Below are positions 15,630 to 22,585 of a DNA stretch of 24,249 nucleotides, piece after piece. The DNA is from JBBCJT01 sp037190665. Lineage in GTDB: Bacteria > Pseudomonadota > Alphaproteobacteria > Acetobacterales > Acetobacteraceae. Position 1 is the first letter of the stretch, and each line of letters opens with the position of its first letter. The translations under genes were made by a program, and so were the position numbers. The stretch spans positions 1 to 24,249 of the forward strand of contig JBBCJT010000239.1 of NCBI GenBank assembly GCA_037190665.1, written 5' to 3'. The notes beneath the pieces are model-generated. The model had not been told where the DNA came from. It searched no databases and saw nothing but the letters and a program-made list of their open reading frames with translations.

Positions 15630-15652
15630 CCGCGGCATTGGGAAGGACGGAG

Positions 15653-16162
15653 ATGGTGCGGGAAAGCATCGAACTCATTCAACTACCGGACGCCGAAGAG
15701 GCCGACATGCTGCGCGCGCAAGTCATCCTCGGCATGGTCAGCAGGCTAGGCGGATATCAATCGCATCCGGGCTTGGCGAACACGTGGGTCTTCGGCCTCG
15801 GCCAGACCCCCGTGCAACTTTGTTTCGCACACGAATCTACCGGCCGCGATCTACATCTGCCCCGCGATCACAGGCAGCCGCCTCGTGCCATTGGCAAGGC
15901 GCGACTGGTCGCGATCAACCCGCTGAACAACGAACCGCAGGACCTTGATCAGATCGAGGTGATGCTCCGGCACATGCTGGCCGAACGCGAGGCCCTGGAG
16001 GCCGATCGACAGAAGGCGCGCCCCATCAAGGCGGCTCTGGCCTCCCCGCCCCAGATGCTCGACGTGCTGGCCGACATCGCCGCCACCCTGCACCGCATCG
16101 AAGACCTCCTGCAGCCCACCCCTGCCCCACGCACGGCCGATGCTGAACGCCGAGCAGCTTGA
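15653..16162 (+). CDS. Hypothetical protein, first gene of the portal operon
   Basis: Predicted 169 residues, no family recognised. The first two thirds look globular (VILGMVSRLGGYQSHPGLANTW, then a VQLCFAHES segment). The last third is helical and charged (LRHMLAEREALEADRQK, then LDVLADIAATLHRIEDLL), likely a coiled coil. ATG 15653 is preferred over the in-frame TTG at 15638 because AAGGACGG lies just upstream. It overlaps the next gene by 23 bases. In normal HK97-type phages the terminase genes precede the portal; this protein has no terminase ATPase or nuclease motif and is too short. Confidence 0.7.
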   Translation: MVRESIELIQLPDAEEADMLRAQVILGMVSRLGGYQSHPGLANTWVFGLGQTPVQLCFAHESTGRDLHLPRDHRQPPRAIGKARLVAINPLNNEPQDLDQIEVMLRHMLAEREALEADRQKARPIKAALASPPQMLDVLADIAATLHRIEDLLQPTPAPRTADAERRAA

Positions 16163-16289
16163 GCGTCTCGTGGAGCTGGCGGCCGAACTGACCGTGTCCG
16201 ACTTGCTGACACCGCAGTATGACGCGTTGCTCGATGTGGCGCGGCGGGCCGACGCTTTGACCATTCTCGTGATGGAGGTGGCACCGTGA
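16140..16289 (+). CDS. Small protein between the first operon gene and the portal
   Basis: Predicted 49 residues, acidic and helical (EQLERLVELAAELTVSDLL, then two further helical turns). It overlaps the preceding gene by 23 bases and its TGA overlaps the portal GTG start, so it is embedded in a translationally coupled chain. That overlap is the main evidence that it is real. No family recognised. Confidence 0.6.
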   Translation: MLNAEQLERLVELAAELTVSDLLTPQYDALLDVARRADALTILVMEVAP

Positions 16290-17710
16290 GCATGCTCGCG
16301 CGCATCAAGAGCCTCGGCAGCATCATAACGGGGCTGACGTCGCCGGGCTGGACCGGAACCATCACCGTGCCAGCAAGCTGGCCCATCGGTTGGTGGCAGC
16401 AGGGTATGACACCGCGATACACGGGGCCGAACTCCGCAGTCGAAGCCTGCACAAGCGCCATCGCGCAGACCATCGCGAGCCTTGAGGTCGGCCACTTCCG
16501 CAGCACGGGTGATGGCGGCCGCATCGAGCTAACGAACACGAACGTCGCGCATGTGCTGCGCCGACCGAACGACTACCAGACCCGTGCCGACTTCGTGTTG
16601 AACCTGCTGCTGAGCGAACTCTACGCAGGCAATGGCTTTGCGCTAGCTGAACGCGACACACGAGGGGCGATCAGCGCGTTGCATATCGTGCCTCCCAACA
16701 CAGTCAGCCCCTGCGTGGTGGAGCAGACGGGTGACGTTTTCTACGAACTCAGCAAGCCCCTGCTGTTTCCTAGCGACGCCTTCAAGGAGCTTCGCTACAT
16801 CCCGCAGCGCGACGTTCTGCACATCCGCGGGAAGACACCACGCCACCCGCTGATCGGCGAGAGCCCCATCACTGCCGCCATGGTCGCTGTCCATGGCGCC
16901 GATGCGATCCAGACGCACATCAGCGCGTTCTTCGGGAATGCAGCACGCCCAAGCGGCTTCCTAAGCGCTCCGGGGGCGATCAAGAAGGAGTCGGCTGACA
17001 GGTTGAGAGAGGAGTGGCAGGAAGCCACGTCCAAACGAAACACCGGCCGCGTTGCCGTGCTGCCGGGTGGCTTGACGTGGAATCCGTTGACGATGACGGG
17101 CGCTGACGCCGCGCTGATCGAGACTTATCGCCTGACCATTCAGGACATCGCACGTGTTTATCGCGTGCCACCGCAAGTGATCGGCGAGACGGCGGGACTG
17201 ACCTACGCGAACAGCGAATCGCTAATGCGCTTCTGGCTGGCCAGCGGCTTGGGTTTCATGGTCGAACACCTCGAGCTTGCGCTGACCCGGTTCTTCGACC
17301 TGCCTACCAACGAATGGATCTCGTTCGATATCGACTATCTGCTGCGCACTGACTTCAGCGCTCGCATCGACGGTCTCGTCAAAGGCGTGCAAGGCGGCCT
17401 CTACTCACCGAACGAAGCACGAGCACGCGAAGGACTGCCTGCCGTCGCGTTCGGCAACGAGCCACGCGTGCAGGCTCAGGTCGTGCCGCTATCCGCCGCA
17501 AGCAAGATACCCGCATCTCCCTCCGCGCCGGCCGCGCCGGCCACGCCGGCCACGCCAGCCAAGGGAGCGGATGATGCGAAGGACCAGGAGTTGCTGGCCC
17601 GCATCGAGCGGATCGAAGATCGACTGAACGCTGAGGAGACGCGGCAGCGGGTGCATCGGCAGTTGCGAAACGAGCAGCGCGCACGGCGCTCGAACGGGAG
17701 GACGAGCTAA
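16286..17710 (+). CDS. HK97-family phage portal protein
   Basis: Predicted 474 residues. Portal rings sit at one capsid vertex and form the DNA entry and exit channel. The sequence matches the Phage_portal (HK97/lambda-like) pattern throughout: NSAVEACTSAIAQTIASL, LRRPNDYQTRADF, LLLSELYAGNGFALAERD, a DVLHIRGKTP segment, the stem-like IQDIARVYRVPPQVIGE with ESLMRFWLASGL, and SPNEARAREGLPAV. After residue ~405 there is a Pro/Ala/Thr linker and a charged coiled-coil tail that make it longer than usual. The GTG start overlaps the previous stop, and the stop overlaps the next ATG. No capsid, protease or terminase is adjacent, which is unusual. Confidence 0.93.
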   Translation: MSMLARIKSLGSIITGLTSPGWTGTITVPASWPIGWWQQGMTPRYTGPNSAVEACTSAIAQTIASLEVGHFRSTGDGGRIELTNTNVAHVLRRPNDYQTRADFVLNLLLSELYAGNGFALAERDTRGAISALHIVPPNTVSPCVVEQTGDVFYELSKPLLFPSDAFKELRYIPQRDVLHIRGKTPRHPLIGESPITAAMVAVHGADAIQTHISAFFGNAARPSGFLSAPGAIKKESADRLREEWQEATSKRNTGRVAVLPGGLTWNPLTMTGADAALIETYRLTIQDIARVYRVPPQVIGETAGLTYANSESLMRFWLASGLGFMVEHLELALTRFFDLPTNEWISFDIDYLLRTDFSARIDGLVKGVQGGLYSPNEARAREGLPAVAFGNEPRVQAQVVPLSAASKIPASPSAPAAPATPATPAKGADDAKDQELLARIERIEDRLNAEETRQRVHRQLRNEQRARRSNGRTS

Positions 17711-18174
17711 TGGGGATCAACCTCTCAAGACTGGTCCGCCGCGCCATTCCCGGTGCGCGAGATGACGCCCTCAACAATTTCGAAGCCGAGGTGCATCAAC
17801 TCATCCGCGCCGAGGTGATCAAGCTGTCGCGCAGTGTCATCGACGGCATGGCGGTCTACGACAATCGCCTGCAAATTCTGCACGAGCAAGCGGACAAGAT
17901 GGAGGTGCATCAGAAGCGGATGATCAGTCGGCTGAATGCCGAGTTGAAGCAGGTGTCGGCGCGGCAGAGTGCCGAAGTTGACCAGATCGTTGAACGCGCG
18001 GTGGCCCGTGCCCGCCGACGAAGGGTGCGTGCGGATGAGCTGGTCGTTCTGTTGGAGCAATGTCTCACAGCGCAAGCCCAGCTTCTCAAGCTGTCGGCTG
18101 GTGATCAAGCGTTGGCCGAAATCGCGCCTCTGCAGAAACGCGTTGAGCGATACCTCCGCCGGGTCGCCTCGTAA
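17710..18174 (+). CDS. Hypothetical coiled-coil protein
   Basis: Predicted 154 residues, mainly helical with heptad-like patterning (EAEVHQLIRAEVIKLSR, then KMEVHQKRMISRLNAELKQ) and a basic RARRRRVRA cluster around residue 100. Not recognised. Its ATG overlaps the portal stop (TAATG) and its own stop overlaps the next ATG in the same way. In typical phages this position holds the prohead protease or scaffold. This protein has no Ser-His protease motif, but a scaffold-like or portal-binding role would suit its coiled-coil character. Confidence 0.7.
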   Translation: MGINLSRLVRRAIPGARDDALNNFEAEVHQLIRAEVIKLSRSVIDGMAVYDNRLQILHEQADKMEVHQKRMISRLNAELKQVSARQSAEVDQIVERAVARARRRRVRADELVVLLEQCLTAQAQLLKLSAGDQALAEIAPLQKRVERYLRRVAS

Positions 18175-18596
18175 TGGCCGACCTGCCCAGCCTCTTCGGC
18201 CAAGGCGCCGATGTGCGCGAAGTGTTCGACGCGGCGCTGTATCAAGCGCGGCAGCCATTCAACGAGGTCGTGCGCGGCATCAATTTTCGGCTGACCATGC
18301 TGGAGCAGAAGCTGGCCACCGTGACGGGTACCGACCCGACTCGGTTCCATTATCCCGAGATGCCGATGGCCCACATGCGGCGACGTGCGGCAGCCGCGCC
18401 ACCGTTGATGCAGCCCGATGCTCTGCGGACAGCGGACGAGGTACTGGCGCACCTGCACGACGTGGTGGCGCGGGCGCTGGCATGTCAGACCGATGACGCG
18501 GGCAGCGTGCTGATTGATGGCTCGATTCATAAGCAATTGATCGACGTGGCGTTCCGGCTGGGCGTGTTGGCCGGCCGCAGCCTGCCGCCCGGCTGA
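18174..18596 (+). CDS. Hypothetical protein, last gene of the portal operon
   Basis: Predicted 140 residues, not recognised. Helical segments near the N-terminus (DVREVFDAALYQARQPFNEV and FRLTMLEQKLATV) are followed by a Met/Pro-rich turn and a helical C-terminus (DEVLAHLHDVVARALA, then HKQLIDVAFRLGVLAG). It overlaps the previous stop as TAATG. It is too short and lacks features for an HK97 major capsid protein. The operon ends here; a change to AT-rich sequence follows. Confidence 0.68.
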   Translation: MADLPSLFGQGADVREVFDAALYQARQPFNEVVRGINFRLTMLEQKLATVTGTDPTRFHYPEMPMAHMRRRAAAAPPLMQPDALRTADEVLAHLHDVVARALACQTDDAGSVLIDGSIHKQLIDVAFRLGVLAGRSLPPG

Positions 18597-18720
18597 CACC
18601 CCGGCCCCAACCGGTGATAGATATTGACTTCATTAAATCGACACGGCAACGTATGATGTCACTTTGCCGAAGCCTGAGCGGCAGAGTCAAACATCAGATC
18701 AACGTTTCCGGAGGACGGAT

Positions 18721-18894
18721 ATGTACTTTCAAATCTATATGTCGGGCCTTCAATGGTATTGGCGCTTGAAGGCAGCCAATAACCAAATTGTTGCACACGG
18801 TGAAGGCTATTTTAACAAAAGTGATTGTCTGCACGCTATCAATCTCGTTAGGGGTACCAATCAGAATACACCGATCTATGAACCTACCTCTTAA
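18721..18894 (+). CDS. YegP/DUF1508-family small protein
   Basis: Predicted 57 residues. The sequence follows the DUF1508 pattern: FQIY...WYWRLKAANNQIVAHGEGY, then a K-S-D-C-L-H-A-I segment. Family function is not established. GGAGG lies 6 bases before ATG 18721, which is chosen over an in-frame upstream codon for that reason. The gene and its 120-base upstream region are much more AT-rich than the rest of the window and use codons rare in the flanks, so it probably arrived separately as a cargo (moron) gene. Confidence 0.85.
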   Translation: MYFQIYMSGLQWYWRLKAANNQIVAHGEGYFNKSDCLHAINLVRGTNQNTPIYEPTS

Positions 18895-18909
18895 GTAGCT
18901 GCCCCACCC

Positions 18910-19494
18910 TCAATGCGCTGGCGCGGCCTCCAGCAGAGCGGCCAGACGCTCGCGACGAAACTGTAAGGCGTCACGAGCGGAGTCACGAATCTCATCGAGC
19001 CAAAATACAAAGTCCGTGTCGTCTAGGGAGCCGCCCGCCCGTGCGAGAGAACCTGCGTAATTCGCCATCGCGATGGCTAAGCGGCGCTCAGGCTCAAGAT
19101 TTCGATCAACCATAAGCTGTAGCTGAACCGATACTTCATGGAGGGAATAGACCAACTCACTTATTCTGCTTCTTGCCACCTCCCGATCTTCCCCCGCAGC
19201 GGCTGCCTGTATTCGTTCAAAGATGACGACTGCGGCAGCAACTTGCTTGCTGAAATCTTCCATCCAGCGGTGTTCCGTAGTGGCAATCAGGCTAGCGCGA
19301 GCGATGCGCTGTTGAATCTCCACCTGTGCCTGGACGCCCTCCCAAGCGCGTATCGAACCACGCTCGGCAATCACCAACGCCACCACCGGCGCCAATGCGA
19401 GGATGACATTCGTGTTGTCCCTGACCCCCTGCCAGACGGTCGCGCCGATGTACCGCAGCCGCGCACAGGCCGCCCCAAGCCAATCGTTTGCCAT
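18910..19494 (-). CDS. Membrane-anchored hypothetical protein, antisense cargo gene
   Basis: Predicted 194 residues, no family recognised. One transmembrane segment (NVILALAPVVALVIAERGS, about residues 28-46) is followed by long helices with coiled-coil character, including IERIQAAAAGEDREVARSRI-like and heptad segments. ATG 19494 is preferred; an in-frame GTG at 19500 is possible. It is the only clear gene on the minus strand in the element, located at the right edge where accessory cargo is common. A superinfection-exclusion or defence role is conceivable, but nothing in the sequence proves it. Confidence 0.65.
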   Translation of the reverse strand: MANDWLGAACARLRYIGATVWQGVRDNTNVILALAPVVALVIAERGSIRAWEGVQAQVEIQQRIARASLIATTEHRWMEDFSKQVAAAVVIFERIQAAAAGEDREVARSRISELVYSLHEVSVQLQLMVDRNLEPERRLAIAMANYAGSLARAGGSLDDTDFVFWLDEIRDSARDALQFRRERLAALLEAAPAH

Positions 19495-19799
19495 CTGCAC
19501 CCCGTGCCGCTTGCCCTAAGATGCTGCGTTCTGGCAGGGGAGTTGAACAAGTGTTGGGCTATTGCACCCGGCCAACCAGTTGCCAGCCCCAGCCACCACC
19601 CAGCCCCGTCCTTTAGCGGAGGCGGCTGGCAGCCCCGTGGCCGGGGGGCCGGTGCCACCCTACCCGCCCCCCGCCCCCTGCCGTGGGCTGGCTCCGCGTA
19701 AGGATGCTCCGGTAGCCCCCCAACGGGCACCCCACCCGCCCCGGTGCTTGGCTCATAACCCACTGTTTTCCTGACACCTTTCATGCACTAACTGCCTTG
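19495..19799. other. Right-end noncoding segment of the element
   Basis: About 300 bases between the antisense gene and the right attachment copy. It is rich in CCC/GGG runs and has no convincing gene. It should hold the promoter of the antisense gene, and possibly integrase arm sites, but no clear repeat shared with the left end was found. Confidence 0.5.
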
Positions 19800-19842
19800 C
19801 GCACAAGAAGACGATCATGGTGAACTACGCGGGCTGAGACCC
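19800..19842 (+). repeat. Right attachment-site copy (attR-like): displaced native ALDH 3' end
   Basis: It encodes HKKTIMVNYAG and stop in the same register as the intact ALDH C-terminus HKKTIMVNYSA. The differences from 9535-9577 are third-position changes and the last two codons. No start or upstream coding sequence is attached, so it is a stranded gene end. It marks the right boundary of the element. Confidence 0.82.
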
Positions 19843-19844
19843 CA

Positions 19845-19884
19845 CCCGCGCTCGGACGCATCCCTCGGGGATCGGGAGCGCGGG
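19845..19884 (+). terminator. Hairpin after the displaced ALDH end, probably the native ALDH terminator
   Basis: CCCGCGCTC (19845-19853) pairs with GAGCGCGGG (19876-19884), with a nested ATCCC-TCG-GGGAT hairpin inside. There is no T tract. It lies 8 bases after the displaced stop codon, where the terminator of the uninterrupted ALDH gene would be. Confidence 0.5.
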
Positions 19885-20281
19885 GGCTGCCTTCGCGGTC
19901 GGACTTCACCTTGGCGGCGTGCGGCCAAGGTGACGCCCGTGTCCTGCGCCCTCCCCTGGCTACCGAGCACTGGCCGGTCTGCAACACAGTGTGCCAGCCG
20001 GTGGCGGCGATGATCTGACGGGCGTGACGTGCAGTGCCGCCCGCCGTGCTCCGGCCACCGATGGCTACGGGGTTCTATCCGGCCGGCGACCTGCTCGCCG
20101 GCCGGTATCGCGCCAGATGGGCTACGGCATGATCTTGCGGCGCGGCCCGTCGGCGCGACGGCTACAGCGCGGGGCGATGCTTCCCGCAGGCCGTGCAGCG
20201 CCGCGTTTCGTCACGCACGGCCGCGATCCCGCCGCTTTCGCGACAGGGCGCGGCCATCGCGGCGGCAGAGCGTCTGTGGTC
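19885..20281. other. Intergenic region with two palindromic hairpins
   Basis: No convincing gene. Two perfect stems are visible: CACCTTGGC/GCCAAGGTG (19907-19915 with 19924-19932) and an 11-bp CCGGCCGGCGA/TCGCCGGCCGG (20079-20089 with 20095-20105). The rest shows no feature I recognise. It should contain the promoter of the SH3-domain gene. Confidence 0.5.
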
Positions 20282-21109
20282 ATGAGACAGACCCTTGCCG
20301 GCCTCGCCCTCGCCGCATCCGTCCTTGGGCCGCTGGCCGACGCGGCTGCCGCGCCCGGCACAACAACGGCGCCGGTTTACCTGCGCGCCGGGCCGAGCCC
20401 CGCCTATCCCGTGGTGACCACACTCCCGCCCGGCGCGCAGCTCGAGGTGCTCGGCTGCGTGGAGGATTGGGCGTGGTGCGACGTTGCGTGGGGCGCGGCG
20501 CGGGGCTGGGTGTCCGCCGGGTACCTCGCCTTCCCCTATGCCGGCCCGCCCGCGCCGCTTTACCGGTACGGTCCGAGCATCGGCCTGACGATCGTCCCGT
20601 TCGAGTTCGGTCCCTACTGGGGCCGCTACTATCGTGACCGCCCCTGGTATGCGGATCGCGACCGATGGGGACCGCCGCGCTACGCGGCACCGCGCCCGCG
20701 TCCGCATCCTTCCGGCCCCCCGCCCGTCTGGCGGCCGCCGGCAGGCCACGCAGGCCCACCGCCTGGGCCGCCACCGCGTCATACCAGCCGACCACCGGGC
20801 CATACGGCCCATACGTCGCCGGGGCCACGGCCACATTCTGGACCGCCGCCGAACGCGGGGAGACCACATCAGGGGCCGCCGCCGAACGCGGATCGTTCGT
20901 CACGACGTGAATCGCCTCGGGGACCACCACCGAACGCCGACCGTCCGAACCGGGGTGAGTCGGCACGCACCGCAGACCGGCCGCCTCGGGGACAGCCATC
21001 AAACGCGGATCGCGGACCTCGAGATGAACCGCCCCGCACCGCGGGTCGTCCTCCGCAGGGAGAGTCGCCGCAGGGGCAACGGCCTTCATCGGGACGATCA
21101 CGCGACTGA
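20282..21109 (+). CDS. Secreted SH3-domain protein with proline-rich repeat tail
   Basis: Predicted 275 residues. An N-terminal signal peptide (MRQTLAGLALAASVLGPLADA, cleavage around residue 24) is followed by a bacterial SH3 (SH3_3) domain: PVYLRAGPSPAYPVVTTLPP, a LEVLGC-x-x-x-WAWCDV segment and GWVSAGYLAF. Two cysteines may form a disulphide. A Tyr/Trp-rich segment comes next, then a long Pro/Arg/Gly tail with repeated PPPNADR units. It is probably periplasmic or surface-exposed and may bind peptidoglycan. ATG 20282 is chosen because the signal peptide begins there; longer in-frame extensions have no such feature. Confidence 0.85.
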   Translation: MRQTLAGLALAASVLGPLADAAAAPGTTTAPVYLRAGPSPAYPVVTTLPPGAQLEVLGCVEDWAWCDVAWGAARGWVSAGYLAFPYAGPPAPLYRYGPSIGLTIVPFEFGPYWGRYYRDRPWYADRDRWGPPRYAAPRPRPHPSGPPPVWRPPAGHAGPPPGPPPRHTSRPPGHTAHTSPGPRPHSGPPPNAGRPHQGPPPNADRSSRRESPRGPPPNADRPNRGESARTADRPPRGQPSNADRGPRDEPPRTAGRPPQGESPQGQRPSSGRSRD

Positions 21110-21162
21110 CGTCCGGCATCAAAAACCTGCCGATCTCCTTCGTATCCTGCCAAGCTGTCGGC

Positions 21163-21651
21163 ATGGGCGAAACATATTGTCTCCCTAGCCCGCTCGCGGA
21201 GTTGCTCGGCGACGTCGTGTTTCGGCCCGGGCGTGTGCTCCAGGAATCTCGTCGTCCGGGCGCAAAGCGCATCCGCAAGGTTTCCTTGCCCGACGCTCCG
21301 GATTGGCAGGACAAGTTCGGCGTTTACCTGCCGATCACGCCATCGGGCGAGCCATTGAAGGTCGGGCTCGGCCGCAACAGCCGCTTTACCGAACCCAGGC
21401 TGGTAGACGAGAGCGCCTAGCTGCGCGCCGATACGATCGGCACCGTCATCTACGAAGTCCCGTGCGAGAGCATCCAAGCGGCGCGTGCGCTGGAGGCCGT
21501 GCTTCGCGAACGCCTGCTGCGCGCCGGTTACGCCCTGCCTTACAGCCGCGAACCTGCGGCAAAGCGCATCCGCGCCGAACTCGCGCGTGTCACGCCGTGT
21601 CCAACGGCCTCGCTTCCGTCACGACATGCGCCCGCGCCCGAACCGGGCTAG
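21163..21651 (+). pseudogene. Possible pseudogene interrupted by an in-frame TAG (GIY-YIG-like?)
   Basis: The first frame encodes 85 residues (starting MGETYCLPSPLAELLGD) and ends at TAG (21418-21420). The same frame stays open for another 76 codons to TAG at 21649-21651, and the downstream part looks coding (TIGTVIYEVPCESIQAARAL, then a long Arg/Leu helix EAVLRERLLRAGY). Read together, the segments VYLPITPSGEPLKVGLGRN and the later helix resemble a GIY-YIG-type fold, but the match is weak. Either a single nonsense change broke one gene, or the first part is a short gene by itself. It begins about 50 bases after the SH3-domain gene. Confidence 0.5.
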
Positions 21652-21686
21652 ACCTGCCCTCCTCACGGACGAGCCAGGAACGACGC

Positions 21687-22475
21687 ATGGATCTCGGACT
21701 CACGGGCAAGGTCGCCCTCATCACCGGCGCCGGCGAGGGTATCGGTTACGCGGCGGCGGACCGCATCGTGCAGGAAGGCGGCAACGTCGTCCTCATCGGC
21801 CGGCGTACCGACCTGCTGCAGGACGCCGCCGCACGCCTCGATGCACACAACGCCGGCAAGGCTCTCGCGCTGCCGGGCGACGTCACCGATCCGGCACTGC
21901 CGGCCCGCGCCGTCGCGGCCGCGCTGGCCACCTTCGGCGGCGTCGATATCCTGGTGAACAATGCCGGAACGTCGCGGCGTGGAGCGTTCGAGGAACTCGA
22001 CGCCGCCGTGTGGCAGCAGGATCTCGACCTCAAGCTGTTCGCCGCCATGGCGCTGATCCGCGCCGTGATCCCCGAGATGCGCAAGCGCGGCGGCGGGCGG
22101 ATCGTCAACGTCACCAATATCGGCGGCCGCGCGCCCGGTGCGGGCACCATGCCCACCACGGTGTCCCGCGCCGCCGGCATCGCGATGACGAAGGCGCTGT
22201 CGCGCGAACTGGCGCCGGACAACATCCTCGTCAACACGGTCTGCATTGGGCTGATCAAGAGCGGCCAGCACGAGCGCCGGCACGCACGCGAAGGTCACAA
22301 CCAGGATCTCGAAGCCTTCTACGCCGAGGACGCGAAGGCCCGCGCCATCCCGCTCGGCCGCGTGGGCGAGGCGGCGGAGGCGGGCGACGTGATCGCCTTC
22401 CTCGTCTCCGCCCGCGCCAGCTACCTGACCGGCATCGCCGTCAACATCGACGGCGGCTCCTCACCGGTGCCGTAA
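21687..22475 (+). CDS. SDR-fold protein lacking the canonical catalytic tetrad
   Basis: Predicted 262 residues of the short-chain dehydrogenase/reductase fold. The nucleotide-binding G-A-G-E-G-I-G motif (14-20), GDVTD and NNAG (91-94) are intact, and the C-terminal LTGIAVNIDGG is typical. The catalytic positions are not: the Asn site is Asp114, the Ser site Asn144, the Tyr site Thr157 and the Lys site Arg161 (the usual YxASKAA appears as TTVSRAA). It probably binds NAD(P) but should not act as a standard dehydrogenase. The ribosome site AGGAACG is 6-12 bases upstream of ATG 21687. Confidence 0.85.
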   Translation: MDLGLTGKVALITGAGEGIGYAAADRIVQEGGNVVLIGRRTDLLQDAAARLDAHNAGKALALPGDVTDPALPARAVAAALATFGGVDILVNNAGTSRRGAFEELDAAVWQQDLDLKLFAAMALIRAVIPEMRKRGGGRIVNVTNIGGRAPGAGTMPTTVSRAAGIAMTKALSRELAPDNILVNTVCIGLIKSGQHERRHAREGHNQDLEAFYAEDAKARAIPLGRVGEAAEAGDVIAFLVSARASYLTGIAVNIDGGSSPVP

Positions 22476-22585
22476 GCCGAGGCAGCGCTCTCTTACTCTC
22501 CGACCCCGGTCCTCGGTTCGGCGGAGAGGAAGCGTTCCTCTTCTCTCCCGCCTGCGTAAGCCTTGCAGAGCAGTCGGGACCTTCT

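Larger units (their letters stand above)
14468..15652. other. Gene-poor region of the element, ~1.2 kb
   Basis: No convincing large gene. Open frames here are rich in Cys, Pro, Arg and His in a way typical of noncoding GC-rich DNA. Visible structures include a hairpin CCTCCC/GGGAGG near 14588-14604, a hairpin GGCCGC...GCGGCC with inner CTC/GAG (about 14662-14687), a possible 27-codon gene on the minus strand, a 13-bp palindrome at 15349, GATACT repeats at 15443-15483 and a long leader hairpin at 15558-15629. The last 300 bases are more AT-rich and probably hold the promoter of the portal operon. Confidence 0.6.
9535..19842. mobile_element. Integrated element of ~10.27 kb with integrase, replication module and lone phage portal; candidate phage satellite
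   Basis: The element is bounded by direct repeats made of two versions of an ALDH gene 3' end. The integrase gene lies just inside the left repeat. Contents in order: tyrosine recombinase, hypothetical, Toprim protein and AAA ATPase, repeat cluster, small hypothetical, long gene-poor stretch, five overlapping genes with an HK97-type portal, a DUF1508 gene and an antisense membrane protein. Base composition appears lower in GC than both flanks, most obviously at 18.6-18.9 kb. There is no visible terminase, capsid, protease, tail, lysis, relaxase or conjugation gene. Both ends and all main reading frames are intact, which argues against a decayed prophage. It would need a helper phage or another route for transfer. 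Known comparators by architecture are PICI-, PICMI- and VEIME-like elements, but a lone portal does not match a type I can name. Confidence 0.8.

Noticed and set aside
18624..18657. TTGACT...TATGAT as a promoter for the DUF1508 gene
   Set aside because: The spacer is 22 bases, too long for a normal sigma-70 promoter. One of the two hexamers may be real with another partner.
9573..19799. A complete prophage
   Set aside because: Only a portal is recognisable. No terminase, capsid, protease, tail or lysis gene is present, although both ends are found.
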